A stretch of 64,000 nucleotides of DNA from Soonwooa buanensis (GTDB taxonomy: Bacteria; Bacteroidota; Bacteroidia; Flavobacteriales; Weeksellaceae), in the NCBI RefSeq assembly GCF_900167905.1, contig NZ_FUYZ01000003.1, positions 310,001 through 374,000 of the forward strand, in the 5' to 3' direction. The notes beneath the pieces were generated by a model. That model did not search any database. It was not told the origin of the DNA and worked only from the letters and a program-made list of their open reading frames with translations. Each line of letters opens with the position of its first letter. Position 1 is the first letter of the stretch. A program made the translations under genes and the position numbers. This document shows, one piece after another, positions 18,436 to 26,733 of the stretch.

Positions 18436-19074
18436 ATGGACATTGCACAGCAAATTTTACAGGTTCTTAATGCTCAAGGTCAGCTTGAGCTAGCAGGATT
18501 GGGGATGCTTTCTCTTATCACTAAACATGCTGAATTGGATGTTCAGAATGATAAAATTCTGCCTCCAAAAAAAGAATTAATTTTTAATCTTGATCGTGGT
18601 CAAAAAGCTGATAATCAATTTAATGGTTTGTCGTCACAAATCTTAAAAGATCTTTTAGAAAATGGAAATTACGATCTTGCGGGTATTGGTAAATGGACAA
18701 ACTTTGCAGGGAAAATCAACTTTGTTGCAGATTCTCAAATTGCAGGGAATGACTTTTACGGTTTCGAAGAAATTGAAGTGCCAAGAGTTGGTGCTGATGC
18801 GCCGCAGTTGATGCCAAGCCTTGATGAAGATTACAAATTTAACAAGTCTATTCTTTGGACATTTTTAGTGGTTATCCCGATTGCGGGGATTTTGTACGTC
18901 GCATTTACCCAAAAAGATAAACTCTTTGGGAAATCTTCTTTTAAAAGCGTTGAACTTTCAAAAATTGAAAAACAACCTACAAAACCTGCCGTTGTCGACT
19001 CGTTGAATGTAAAGCCGAGCGACTCGATTAAAAGCGATTCTTTATCGCAACCAATTAACAATACAATCAAATAA
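18436..19074 (+). CDS. HU-CCDC81-like domain membrane protein
   Basis: A 212-residue protein. The ATG at 18436 (MDIAQQILQVLN) is chosen because an in-frame upstream start would run through the promoter and adds a non-homologous-looking leader. Residues 1-110 look like the paired HU-like CCDC81 domains of Bacteroidota: GQLELAGLGMLSL and GNYDLAGIGKWTNFAG mark the two related halves. One membrane segment lies at about 137-157 (SILWTFLVVIPIAGILYVAF), and a short Ser/Lys-rich tail follows. Such proteins are thought to anchor to peptidoglycan or nucleoid material, but the role is unproven. The thioesterase gene begins three bases after its stop. Confidence 0.8.
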   Translation: MDIAQQILQVLNAQGQLELAGLGMLSLITKHAELDVQNDKILPPKKELIFNLDRGQKADNQFNGLSSQILKDLLENGNYDLAGIGKWTNFAGKINFVADSQIAGNDFYGFEEIEVPRVGADAPQLMPSLDEDYKFNKSILWTFLVVIPIAGILYVAFTQKDKLFGKSSFKSVELSKIEKQPTKPAVVDSLNVKPSDSIKSDSLSQPINNTIK

Positions 19075-19077
19075 TAT

Positions 19078-19599
19078 ATGCAAAAATCAAAAAAAGCAGC
19101 GGAGTCGCTTACGGTTATGACGAACATCGTTTTGCCTAACGAAACCAACTCGTTGCGTAATCTTTTCGGTGGAGAATTGCTTTCCAAAATGGATCGTTGT
19201 GCTTCTATTTCGGCGGCTCGTCATTGCGAAAGACGTGTGGTAACGGCCTCTGTTAATCACGTTTCGTTTAACCATCCGATTCCTGAAGCGGGGATTGTTG
19301 TTTTGGAATCAAAAGTGACGCGTGCTTTTTCAACATCGATGGAGATTTATGTTGATGTTTGGTTGGATGATCCCATTAACCAAAGAAAAATTCACACTAA
19401 CGAAGGTATTTACACTTTCGTGGCGGTTGATGAGTTTAACAAACCAGTTCCGATTCCTGCATTAGAGCCAGAAACGGAAGAGGAGAAAAAAAGATTCGAC
19501 GCGGCACTTCGCAGAAAAGAATTGTCATTAATCCTTTCTGGAAGAATGAAAGCGACAGATTCTGTCGAGTTAAAAAAGCTATTCGCTGGAGAAATATAA
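19078..19599 (+). CDS. Acyl-CoA thioesterase, hotdog fold
   Basis: A 173-residue cytoplasmic thioesterase of the YciA/ACOT type. Diagnostic segments are NETNSLRNLFGGELLSKMD (about 20-38), ASINHVSF-like TASVNHVSFNHPI and VWLDDPINQRKIHTNEGIYTF. The gene starts three bases after the HU-like gene and ends in a strong terminator, so the two form an operon. It would hydrolyse acyl-CoA to free acid and CoA; chain length cannot be read from the sequence. Confidence 0.88.
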   Translation: MQKSKKAAESLTVMTNIVLPNETNSLRNLFGGELLSKMDRCASISAARHCERRVVTASVNHVSFNHPIPEAGIVVLESKVTRAFSTSMEIYVDVWLDDPINQRKIHTNEGIYTFVAVDEFNKPVPIPALEPETEEEKKRFDAALRRKELSLILSGRMKATDSVELKKLFAGEI

Positions 19600-19603
19600 T
19601 ACG

Positions 19604-19629
19604 ACGGAAGATTTATCTTCCGTTTTTTT
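19604..19629 (+). terminator. Terminator after thioesterase
   Basis: ACGGAAGA (19604-19611), loop TTTA, TCTTCCGT, then TTTTTTA. A perfect stem right after the stop codon. Confidence 0.92.
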
Positions 19630-19650
19630 ATCATTAAAAATGAAGTAGAT

Positions 19651-20589
19651 ATGAAAGCAAAGATTTTATTATTAGATAAAAATCATCCATTAATTGACCA
19701 GCAATTGTTGGCGCAAGGATTTGTTTTGGACGAAGATTTTAGTTCGAGTTACGATGAGGTTTTAAAAAAAATAAACGATTACGACGGCATTATTATTAGA
19801 AGTAGAATTCCGATTGATGCTAATTTTCTGAATCAAGCTAAAAATTTAAAATTCATAGCGCGCGTTGGCGCTGGTATGGAAAATATCGATTGTGAAACCG
19901 CCAAAGCTTTAAATATTGAATTAATAAATTCTCCCGAAGGCAATCGCGATTCTGTTGCGGAACATGTTTTGGGAATGTTATTGATTTTAATGAATCGTTT
20001 GTTTATCGCTTCCAATGAAGTTAAAAACGGAATTTGGCTTCGCGAAGAAAATCGTGGCGACGAACTTTTAGGCAAGACTTTCGGAATTATCGGCTACGGA
20101 AATATGGGTAAAGCGGTTGCTAAACGATTGTCGGGTTTTGGTGTTGAAGTTATTTTTTATGATATTTTACCCAATCTATCGGATGAATTTGCAACACAAG
20201 TTAGCTTGGAAGAATTGCAAAAACGCGCTGATATTTTGAGTCTTCATATTCCGTTGACAAATTTGACGCATTATATGATTGATGAAAATTTCATTAATAA
20301 AATGGAAAAAGATTTTTATTTAGTGAACACAGCGCGTGGTAAAAACCTGAAAACTTCATCTTTGGTTGAAGCTCTTAAATCTAAAAAAGTAAAAGCTGCC
20401 GCACTTGATGTTTTAGAATACGAAAAATCTTCTTTCGAAAAATTAGATGTTGAAAATGATGATTTAAAATATTTATTAAATTCTGACAATGTCATCGTAA
20501 CGCCACATATCGCTGGTTGGACGCATCAAAGCAAAGAAAAATTAGCGCAATTTATCGTAGATAAAATTTTGAAACTTTATAATATTTAA
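19651..20589 (+). CDS. 2-hydroxyacid dehydrogenase, D-3-phosphoglycerate dehydrogenase-like
   Basis: A 312-residue NAD-dependent oxidoreductase of the D-isomer 2-hydroxyacid family. The substrate-binding half contains IIIRSRIPIDANFLNQAKNL and RVGAGMENID. The Rossmann signature GIIGYGNMGKAVAKRL lies at about residues 147-162, and the catalytic region includes NTARGKNLKTSSLVEAL and HIAGWTHQSKE with the catalytic His. It lacks the ACT regulatory domain of long SerA. It could make 3-phosphohydroxypyruvate for serine, but other 2-hydroxyacids are equally possible. It is a single-gene unit closed by a terminator. Confidence 0.85.
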   Translation: MKAKILLLDKNHPLIDQQLLAQGFVLDEDFSSSYDEVLKKINDYDGIIIRSRIPIDANFLNQAKNLKFIARVGAGMENIDCETAKALNIELINSPEGNRDSVAEHVLGMLLILMNRLFIASNEVKNGIWLREENRGDELLGKTFGIIGYGNMGKAVAKRLSGFGVEVIFYDILPNLSDEFATQVSLEELQKRADILSLHIPLTNLTHYMIDENFINKMEKDFYLVNTARGKNLKTSSLVEALKSKKVKAAALDVLEYEKSSFEKLDVENDDLKYLLNSDNVIVTPHIAGWTHQSKEKLAQFIVDKILKLYNI

Positions 20590-20621
20590 CGGAATAAAGT
20601 ATTTCTTTCAAAGAAAATCAT

Positions 20622-20655
20622 AAGAAGCTTAAATTATTTTAGGCTTCTTTTTTTG
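20622..20655 (+). terminator. Terminator after hydroxyacid dehydrogenase
   Basis: AAGAAGCTTAAA (20622-20633) pairs with TTTAGGCTTCTT (20638-20649), with one GU pair, followed by TTTTTT. Confidence 0.88.
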
Positions 20656-20752
20656 TAATTAATTTAACATAAAATAACATTTTCGGGTGGCTCATTTCTT
20701 TTTACAAATCCATAATTTAGCGATTCTGTTAATTGAAAAAATGTAAGGAACA

Positions 20753-22030
20753 ATGAAGAAATCCAAAGGTGTGTTTTTATTAGTGATGTTGTTGTTATTT
20801 TTTAGTTGTAAAAAAGACAATTCACCTACGGAAAAAGAAGCTTATCAAAGCAAATTACCCAATTATTCTAACGTCAAACTCGATAAAGTTTTCACTGATG
20901 AAGATCGCGAGCTTGACAACAAAGATCAAATCGTTTCGCAAATCGATAATTACTATAAAACAGTCTGGGAAAACGGAAATCTTAGCGGAAGTTTTTTAGT
21001 GGCAAAAGGCGACGAAATTTTGGTTGAAAAATACCGTGGTTTCGGTAGAGAAAACGAGCAAATGCCGATTGATAAAGATACGCCACTTCATGTTGCGTCG
21101 GTTAGTAAGACGATGACAGCAATGGCGGTTCTCAAATTAATCGAAGCTGGTAAGTTGAGTCTCGAAGATGATTTAACCAAGTTTTTTCCAAAATTTCCGT
21201 ATCCTAATATTACGGTTTTTAGCTTGTTGTCGCAACGTAGCGGACTTCCGAAATATGAGCATTTTGATCAATCTGTAAAACCAGCGCCAGCAGAACTTCA
21301 AAAGAAATTTATCACCAACCAAGATGTTCTTAATATTTTGGAACGTGACAAACCAGAATTGGCAAGGCCGAGCAATACGGGTTTTATGTATTGCAACACG
21401 AACTTTGCGATGTTGGCTTTAATTGTTGAAAAAGTGACAGCGACCAAATTTCCTGAAGCGATGCAAGAGATTTTGTTCAAACCATTGCACATGGATCACA
21501 CTTATATTTTTCAGGAAAAAGATATTCCGACAGCTTCGCAATCCTTTTATAATGGACAAAATAGATTATACCCGCTTGATCATTTTGACCTAATCTACGG
21601 TGATAAAAATGTCTACACAACGCCCAGAGATTTGTTGAAATTCTCAACTGCAATGTTTTCTAAAGACTTTTTAAAACCAGAATTAAAAGCTAAAATCTTT
21701 GAACCTTACAGTAATGAAAAAGCTGGTGTTAATAATTATGGTTTAGGTTTCCGAATGAAAATCTTTGACGAAAATAATAAACTGACTTATCATAATGGTT
21801 GGTGGCATGGTAGTAATGCAGTTTTTGTTCATCTTTTAAAATCTAAGGTGACGATAATCGCTATCGGTAACAAATATTCACAGCGAGTTTATTCGGCAAT
21901 GGCGTTGTCGGGCTTGTTCGAGCCGTTTCCGTTTGAGATTGAAAAACTTAATAAAGTTATGAACGGCGACAAACCTACTAATGAAAATGCGGATTCTGTC
22001 AATGTGAGTAACACGAATTATTCAGAATAA
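20753..22030 (+). CDS. Serine hydrolase lipoprotein, class C beta-lactamase fold
   Basis: A 425-residue lipoprotein with lipobox LLFFSC (Cys19). The penicillin-binding / class C fold shows the SxxK catalytic pair Ser116-Val-Ser-Lys119, the YxN-type motif in FMYCNTNFAML and a C-terminal HNG replacing KTG (TYHNGWWHGS). This matches esterase or peptidase members of the family more than true beta-lactamases. It would act in the periplasm or on the cell surface, perhaps on peptidoglycan fragments or D-amino peptides. It is monocistronic and followed by a MITE-like repeat. The substrate is unknown. Confidence 0.85.
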   Translation: MKKSKGVFLLVMLLLFFSCKKDNSPTEKEAYQSKLPNYSNVKLDKVFTDEDRELDNKDQIVSQIDNYYKTVWENGNLSGSFLVAKGDEILVEKYRGFGRENEQMPIDKDTPLHVASVSKTMTAMAVLKLIEAGKLSLEDDLTKFFPKFPYPNITVFSLLSQRSGLPKYEHFDQSVKPAPAELQKKFITNQDVLNILERDKPELARPSNTGFMYCNTNFAMLALIVEKVTATKFPEAMQEILFKPLHMDHTYIFQEKDIPTASQSFYNGQNRLYPLDHFDLIYGDKNVYTTPRDLLKFSTAMFSKDFLKPELKAKIFEPYSNEKAGVNNYGLGFRMKIFDENNKLTYHNGWWHGSNAVFVHLLKSKVTIIAIGNKYSQRVYSAMALSGLFEPFPFEIEKLNKVMNGDKPTNENADSVNVSNTNYSE

Positions 22031-22046
22031 AAAACATATAAAGAAC

Positions 22047-22243
22047 TAAGAGCTTGTGTGAAATTTTATTGCTAAAATTTTAATAACTATTTTGAGATGG
22101 GTTTTTTATTTCATATTTGAAGATTTAGCGGGCTAAATCAAAAATGAGAAGTGAAAAATTGGCTTAAAAGAGCATTAAATTTAGCAAAGATTATTTTGAA
22201 ATGAGATGATGTAATTTCGTTAAAATTTTTAAACAAGCTCTTA
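22047..22243. repeat. MITE-like element with inverted ends
   Basis: TAAGAGCTTGTGTGAAATTT (22047 on) is matched by the reverse complement of the segment at 22221-22243 (TAAGAGCTTGTTTAAAAATT), giving about 22-bp imperfect terminal inverted repeats 152 bases apart. Inside lies a second dyad, GATTTAGC-GG-GCTAAATC (22122-22139). The element has no reading frame and fills most of the gap between the serine hydrolase and the Ig-like gene. No clear target-site duplication is visible. Confidence 0.6.
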
Positions 22244-22268
22244 TTCGTATTTTCCGTTTTAGTTTTTT

Positions 22269-22276
22269 TATTTTTG
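22269..22276 (+). promoter_or_regulatory. -7 promoter box before Ig-like lipoprotein
   Basis: TATTTTTG fits TAnnTTTG and lies 16 bases before the ATG at 22293. No convincing -33 TTTG was found. Confidence 0.4.
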
Positions 22277-22292
22277 CAGTATAAATACCATA

Positions 22293-23948
22293 ATGAAGAA
22301 GATTTTTTTTCTTTTCCTCATCAGTTTGTTGATGCTGTCTTGCGCACGTGTTGGTTCTCCCAACGGCGGTGCCAAAGATACAATTCCGCCAAAAATGTTG
22401 TTTAGCAATATCGATACAACGCGTGTTAATGTGCCTGTGACAACTAAAGAATTGCGCATTGAGTTTGATGAATATATCAAGCTAAAAGATATTAACAAAA
22501 ACCTGATTATCTCGCCACCGATCAAGAATATCAAAAAGATTTTGCCCGCTAATCTTGGGACGAAATTTTTGATGATCCAATGGAGCGATACGCTTAAAGA
22601 AAATACGACTTATAATTTCAACTTCGGGAATGCAATTAATGACCTTAACGAAGCTAACGTTTTACCATATTTTAATTACGCATTTTCTACTGGTCCCGAG
22701 ATTGAAGATAATTATCTGAGCGGAACTTTGGTAGATGCACTCGGTGAGAAAAAATCCGAAGGTAAAGATGTTAATTATGTTGTAGGACTTTATCAGGTTA
22801 AAGACTCGATGGACTATCGTCAAAAGCCTTACTATATTACGAATGTTGATCCAGATGGTTATTTTGAACTTAATTATTTATCGCCAGGAAAATATAAAAT
22901 TCTAGCTTTTGAAGATCAAAACGGAAATTCGATTTTTGATAATGGAAAAGAAAAATTTGCCTTTTCTAAAGATGATGTTGTCATCGAGGACAAGAAAAAT
23001 ATTTCTGGGACAAAACTGAAACTTTATCCAAGTGTTCCGCCGATTAAATATAAAGAATACAAACAGACAAATGGCGGCATAATGTTGCTGTACGAAGGAA
23101 AACCTGAGAATGTTGAGGTGACTTCTGCGTCGGCCAATCTCAAAGATTACAAAGTCACGCATCGTCCAAAGTCGGATTCGGTGTTTGTTTGGTTTGATGC
23201 AATTGCGCAAAACATTGGTGTTGATAAAAGTGATAACTTAAAATTAGCTTCAAAAACGGTTGTTAAAACAGATTCTGTTTCGGTTTATTATAAAAATGAT
23301 CCAAAAGCGGAAATGATTTTAGCAAGTGGATCGGACAAAGTTTTAGCGCCAAATACATTATTTAAAATTAAAGCTAATTTTCCTGTGTCAGAAATTCAAT
23401 CGGACAAATGGAGATTGACTTCGGATAGTATTTCGCAAAGTTTTACGGCAAGTATTTCTAAGACGAATAGCGACGATATTGTTATTAATTCTGATTTTAA
23501 AGCTGGGAAATCTTATCAACTTTCCATTCCAAAAGAAAGCGTGAAGTCTTTTTATAAATCTATCTCTAAATCTTATCGTCTCGATTTCGAAATCGGAAAA
23601 CCTACAGATTTTGGAACTTTTAAACTTGAGATTTCCAATGCGCCGACGTCACACTTTTGGGTACAAATGCTGAATGAAAAAGGCGATGTCCAATATCAAC
23701 AATATACTAAGGAGAATGTTGTCTATTTTAAAAACTTAAAACCTGGTGATTATTTTCTTCGTATTTTGGTGGATAATAATGATGATGCTTATTGGGAAAC
23801 GGCCTCCTTTGCTGAGAATCGATATGCGGAGGATGCTTATTTGTTTAAAAAAGGAAAAGATCAAAATCCGATGACCAAAGTTAATATTCGACCGATGTGG
23901 GAAATTAACGAAAAGTGGGATCTTAACGCTGAAACACAAGGGAATTGA
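22293..23948 (+). CDS. Lipoprotein with bacterial Ig-like domain
   Basis: A 551-residue lipoprotein with lipobox LLMLSC (Cys17) and, directly after, ARVGSPNGGAKDTIPP, typical of Bacteroidota proteins with an SbsA-type Ig-like domain. That domain (about 30-135) includes LRIEFDEYIKLKD and NTTYNFNFGNAI. A second part resembles a carboxypeptidase-regulatory fold (PGKYKILAFEDQNGNSIFDN at about 205-225). The C-terminus repeats a similar unit (LKPGDYFLRILVDNNDD). It presumably sits on the cell surface or periplasmic face. The haem-binding protein gene overlaps its stop codon by four bases (TTGA). Confidence 0.82.
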   Translation: MKKIFFLFLISLLMLSCARVGSPNGGAKDTIPPKMLFSNIDTTRVNVPVTTKELRIEFDEYIKLKDINKNLIISPPIKNIKKILPANLGTKFLMIQWSDTLKENTTYNFNFGNAINDLNEANVLPYFNYAFSTGPEIEDNYLSGTLVDALGEKKSEGKDVNYVVGLYQVKDSMDYRQKPYYITNVDPDGYFELNYLSPGKYKILAFEDQNGNSIFDNGKEKFAFSKDDVVIEDKKNISGTKLKLYPSVPPIKYKEYKQTNGGIMLLYEGKPENVEVTSASANLKDYKVTHRPKSDSVFVWFDAIAQNIGVDKSDNLKLASKTVVKTDSVSVYYKNDPKAEMILASGSDKVLAPNTLFKIKANFPVSEIQSDKWRLTSDSISQSFTASISKTNSDDIVINSDFKAGKSYQLSIPKESVKSFYKSISKSYRLDFEIGKPTDFGTFKLEISNAPTSHFWVQMLNEKGDVQYQQYTKENVVYFKNLKPGDYFLRILVDNNDDAYWETASFAENRYAEDAYLFKKGKDQNPMTKVNIRPMWEINEKWDLNAETQGN

Positions 23949-24406
23949 AAAAGATTTTAAGAATTTTAATTGTTGTAATTGTAATATTTGGATTGATACA
24001 ATTAATTCCGATTGATAGAGTTAATGAACCTATCAAAAAAGAGGAGAATTTTGTAGATAGTTATAAAGTTAGTCCGCGTGTCAAGAACTTAATAATTGCG
24101 GCTTGTTACGATTGTCATTCTAACGAGGTTAAATATCCAGATTATGCTTATGTAGCGCCAATTTCTTGGATGGTGAAAGATCATGTGTCGGAAGGTCGCG
24201 AGCGTCTTAATTTTTCCAAATGGGGGACTTATAATAATTTTCAAAAAGAAGGGATGATGGAGAAAAGTAGTGCAACAGTGGAAAATTATACGATGCCGTT
24301 GCCTGCGTATATCTCAAAACATCCCGAAGCTAATCTTAGTAAGGCAGATCGAGAATTGATGGCAAATTTTTTCCGTGAAGTTCTTAAAGATTTAAAAGAA
24401 AAATAA
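23945..24406 (+). CDS. Haem-binding domain protein with CxxCH motif
   Basis: A 153-residue protein whose TTG start overlaps the previous stop in a TTGA arrangement, the mark of translational coupling; no ATG is nearby. An N-terminal hydrophobic anchor (ILRILIVVIVIFGLIQLI) precedes the haem-attachment motif CYDCH at residues 54-58 and the conserved APISWMVKDHVSEGRERLNF region of the Haem_bd family. The haem would be covalently held on the outer face of the inner membrane. A final charged helix resembles other family members. The redox partner is unknown. Confidence 0.88.
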   Translation: MKKILRILIVVIVIFGLIQLIPIDRVNEPIKKEENFVDSYKVSPRVKNLIIAACYDCHSNEVKYPDYAYVAPISWMVKDHVSEGRERLNFSKWGTYNNFQKEGMMEKSSATVENYTMPLPAYISKHPEANLSKADRELMANFFREVLKDLKEK

Positions 24407-24446
24407 ATTTTTACTATCAAATCACCAATCGTAAATAAAACTAAAC

Positions 24447-25517
24447 ATGAATTTTGAAGATTTTATCATTGCTCCAAAACCCATAAAAACTGAAGAATGG
24501 CAATTGGGCGCTCATATCGCAAATGAAATTTTAGAAGACAGCATTGTGTTGTTGTTTGTTTCCGATAATCGTGGTGCGCGTGGCGATGCTGAGGTTCAGG
24601 ATTTTATGAATGTTCGTCGCGAGTTTTACAGATTGTCAAAATTGGATTTCGAAATTCCGATGGTGGATTTGGGCGATTTGGTATCTGGTAAAAGTCTAGA
24701 AGACACGCATTATATTTTGCAAGAAGTACTTTCTGCTTGTCATTACAAACGTGCGATTCCAGTTGTGGTTGGCGGTTCTACGGATTTTGCGTATTCACTT
24801 TATGCCGCTTTAGATTTTCATTATAAAAAGATAAATTATACGCAAATCAACAATGTTGTGTCTTTGGCGCAAGGTGACGAAATTAATGAGCGTAATTTTT
24901 TAAGTAAAATTTTGGGTTCCAAAAACTTCGAGATTCAAAATTATCACCATCTTGGTTATCAAAAACATCTTAACGAATTAGACTCTGTTAAATTGATAAA
25001 AGAAGTTCAGTTTGATGTCATTCGTTTGGCAGAAATGATGAATTCTACAGAGCGGACCGAACCTTATTTTAGAAAAACAGATTTAGTGACGATTAATTGT
25101 GATGCCATCGAAAGCGGTATGGATCCTTTCTCGATAAATCCTCAAGTTAACGGACTTAACAAGCGCGAAATTTGTGCTTATATGAAGGAAATCGGTCTTA
25201 GTGAAAATCTAAAATCTGTCGGCATTTTTAATTTTAATATTTATTCTGACGATCGAATGAATCATCAGCTTTTGGCGCAAATGATTTGGTATTTGATAGA
25301 AGGGATCAATATTCAACGATCACATCCTAAAGAACGAAAATTCGAAACTTATTGGGTGATGGTTGGCGAAGAAAGTCATGCTTTCCAACGTGATACTTTT
25401 AGGAATCTTTGGTATTTTGGGGAAGATGAGGATTCTAATAATTTAATTCCGTGTTCGCGCTCAGATTTTGAAGAGGCAAAAAGAGGTTATTTGGGCGAAC
25501 GTTTTACTAGAAAATAA
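24447..25517 (+). CDS. Arginase / formimidoylglutamase-fold protein, metal site degenerate
   Basis: A 356-residue protein of the ureohydrolase fold: it has SDNRGARGDAEVQDF and VVVGGSTDFAYSLYAALD at the places of the family motifs. The metal-binding residues are largely gone. GGDHS is GGSTD, DAHxD is replaced around SLAQGDEIN, and SxDxDxxDP is represented by INCDAIESGMDP, keeping only one Asp in place. The protein is therefore unlikely to bind the usual Mn pair. The orthologue is often annotated as formimidoylglutamase in Flavobacteriia, but no other histidine-degradation gene lies nearby. The role may be structural or regulatory. A GT2 gene follows six bases later. Confidence 0.8.
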   Translation: MNFEDFIIAPKPIKTEEWQLGAHIANEILEDSIVLLFVSDNRGARGDAEVQDFMNVRREFYRLSKLDFEIPMVDLGDLVSGKSLEDTHYILQEVLSACHYKRAIPVVVGGSTDFAYSLYAALDFHYKKINYTQINNVVSLAQGDEINERNFLSKILGSKNFEIQNYHHLGYQKHLNELDSVKLIKEVQFDVIRLAEMMNSTERTEPYFRKTDLVTINCDAIESGMDPFSINPQVNGLNKREICAYMKEIGLSENLKSVGIFNFNIYSDDRMNHQLLAQMIWYLIEGINIQRSHPKERKFETYWVMVGEESHAFQRDTFRNLWYFGEDEDSNNLIPCSRSDFEEAKRGYLGERFTRK

Positions 25518-25522
25518 AAAAT

Positions 25523-26530
25523 ATGCGACCAAAAGTTTCGGTAATTGTTCCCGTTTATAATGTTGAAATTTACCTTGAAAAATGTCTTAATTCGTTAATT
25601 AATCAACAACTTTCTGATATTGAAATTATTGTTGTTAATGACGGTAGCAAAGATAATTCGCAACAGATTATTGATGATTTTGCAAATCGTTTTCCTGAAA
25701 AAATCAAAGCTTTTACTAAAGAAAATGGCGGTCTTAGCGACGCTCGTAATTTTGGATTAAAACATTGTACCGGCAATTATATTGGTTTTGTGGACAGTGA
25801 TGACTATGTCACGGAAGATATGTTTGCAGAAATGTACAATTTGGCACAAAAACACAATGCCGAAATGGTTATTTGTAATTTGCAGAAAGTTGATCAATTC
25901 GGAAATGTTACTCAAAAGTTGACGCAAATCCCAAATATGCCAGAGAAAATTGACTTGAGTGAGCATTTTTTTGTGTTTTCTGATTTGAGCTATTTTGCTT
26001 GTAATAAAATTTTTAGAGCTGATTTGTTTTCGGAAAAAACGTTTAAAAAAGGAATTCATTTCGAGGATATACAGTTAATTCCACAGCTTTTGTTGAATTG
26101 CAAAACAATTGCACAAACTCAGAAATTCCATTATCAATATCTAGAACGCACCGATTCTATAACCAAAACACATACTTTGAAAGGCCTTGATATTCTTAAC
26201 GCTGTTAAAGATGTTGAAGTTGTGTTTAAAAATTCTAGTTTTTCTAACCGAACAATTGAGCTTAAGAATTTCCAGATTCTAGAAGGTGTTTATACTTTTT
26301 TAGCTTATTTGGCTTTTGTTAAAGATAAGTCTACATATCTGCAAATGCGAAATGCACTTTCAATTTTTATGAAGGAACGTCAAATATCAAGAAATGATGT
26401 TTTTGCTTACAAAAGATTTGGAGAAAACTACTTTTCTAGCTTACCAATAACGAAGCGAATTTATTATTTAATTCAATTTTTTGTACCAGTAGGTTTGCAT
26501 AAAATTATTATTTCGAAATTATCTAAATAG
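25523..26530 (+). CDS. Family 2 glycosyltransferase
   Basis: A 335-residue GT-A fold transferase. The N-terminal motif VSVIVPVYNVEIYLEKCLNS, the nucleotide-binding VVNDGSKDNS and the DxD-type FVDSDDYV (about residues 90-97) are all present. ENGGLSDARNFGL is also diagnostic. There is no long membrane segment, only a hydrophobic C-terminal stretch. It would add a sugar to a lipid-linked or surface glycan on the cytoplasmic face. It follows the pseudo-arginase gene by five bases and precedes polysaccharide export genes. The sugar is not readable. Confidence 0.9.
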   Translation: MRPKVSVIVPVYNVEIYLEKCLNSLINQQLSDIEIIVVNDGSKDNSQQIIDDFANRFPEKIKAFTKENGGLSDARNFGLKHCTGNYIGFVDSDDYVTEDMFAEMYNLAQKHNAEMVICNLQKVDQFGNVTQKLTQIPNMPEKIDLSEHFFVFSDLSYFACNKIFRADLFSEKTFKKGIHFEDIQLIPQLLLNCKTIAQTQKFHYQYLERTDSITKTHTLKGLDILNAVKDVEVVFKNSSFSNRTIELKNFQILEGVYTFLAYLAFVKDKSTYLQMRNALSIFMKERQISRNDVFAYKRFGENYFSSLPITKRIYYLIQFFVPVGLHKIIISKLSK

Positions 26531-26657
26531 CTATTAGAAGTTGCTTTTACTATTTAGATTAAGTCGTAATTTGAAATTTTAATACAGTTTTTTTAATTTC
26601 AGTAAAGCTATCTTGTGTTTTTTTTAAATCAATGTCAGCTTATTAGGTATTTATTAG

Positions 26658-26665
26658 TATTTTTG
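26658..26665 (+). promoter_or_regulatory. -7 promoter box for the polysaccharide export genes
   Basis: TATTTTTG matches TAnnTTTG and is 68 bases upstream of the MraY/WecA-like gene. No -33 TTTG at the expected distance. Confidence 0.4.
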
Positions 26666-26733
26666 CCAGAAGATGAGAGCTTAGGCTAAAAATCTAACAC
26701 ACAACACATGATGAAAATTTACGATTACAAACG

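Noticed and set aside
20753-22030. Beta-lactamase resistance gene
   Set aside because: The third motif is HNG rather than KTG and the protein is a lipoprotein of the broader serine hydrolase family, so resistance cannot be claimed.
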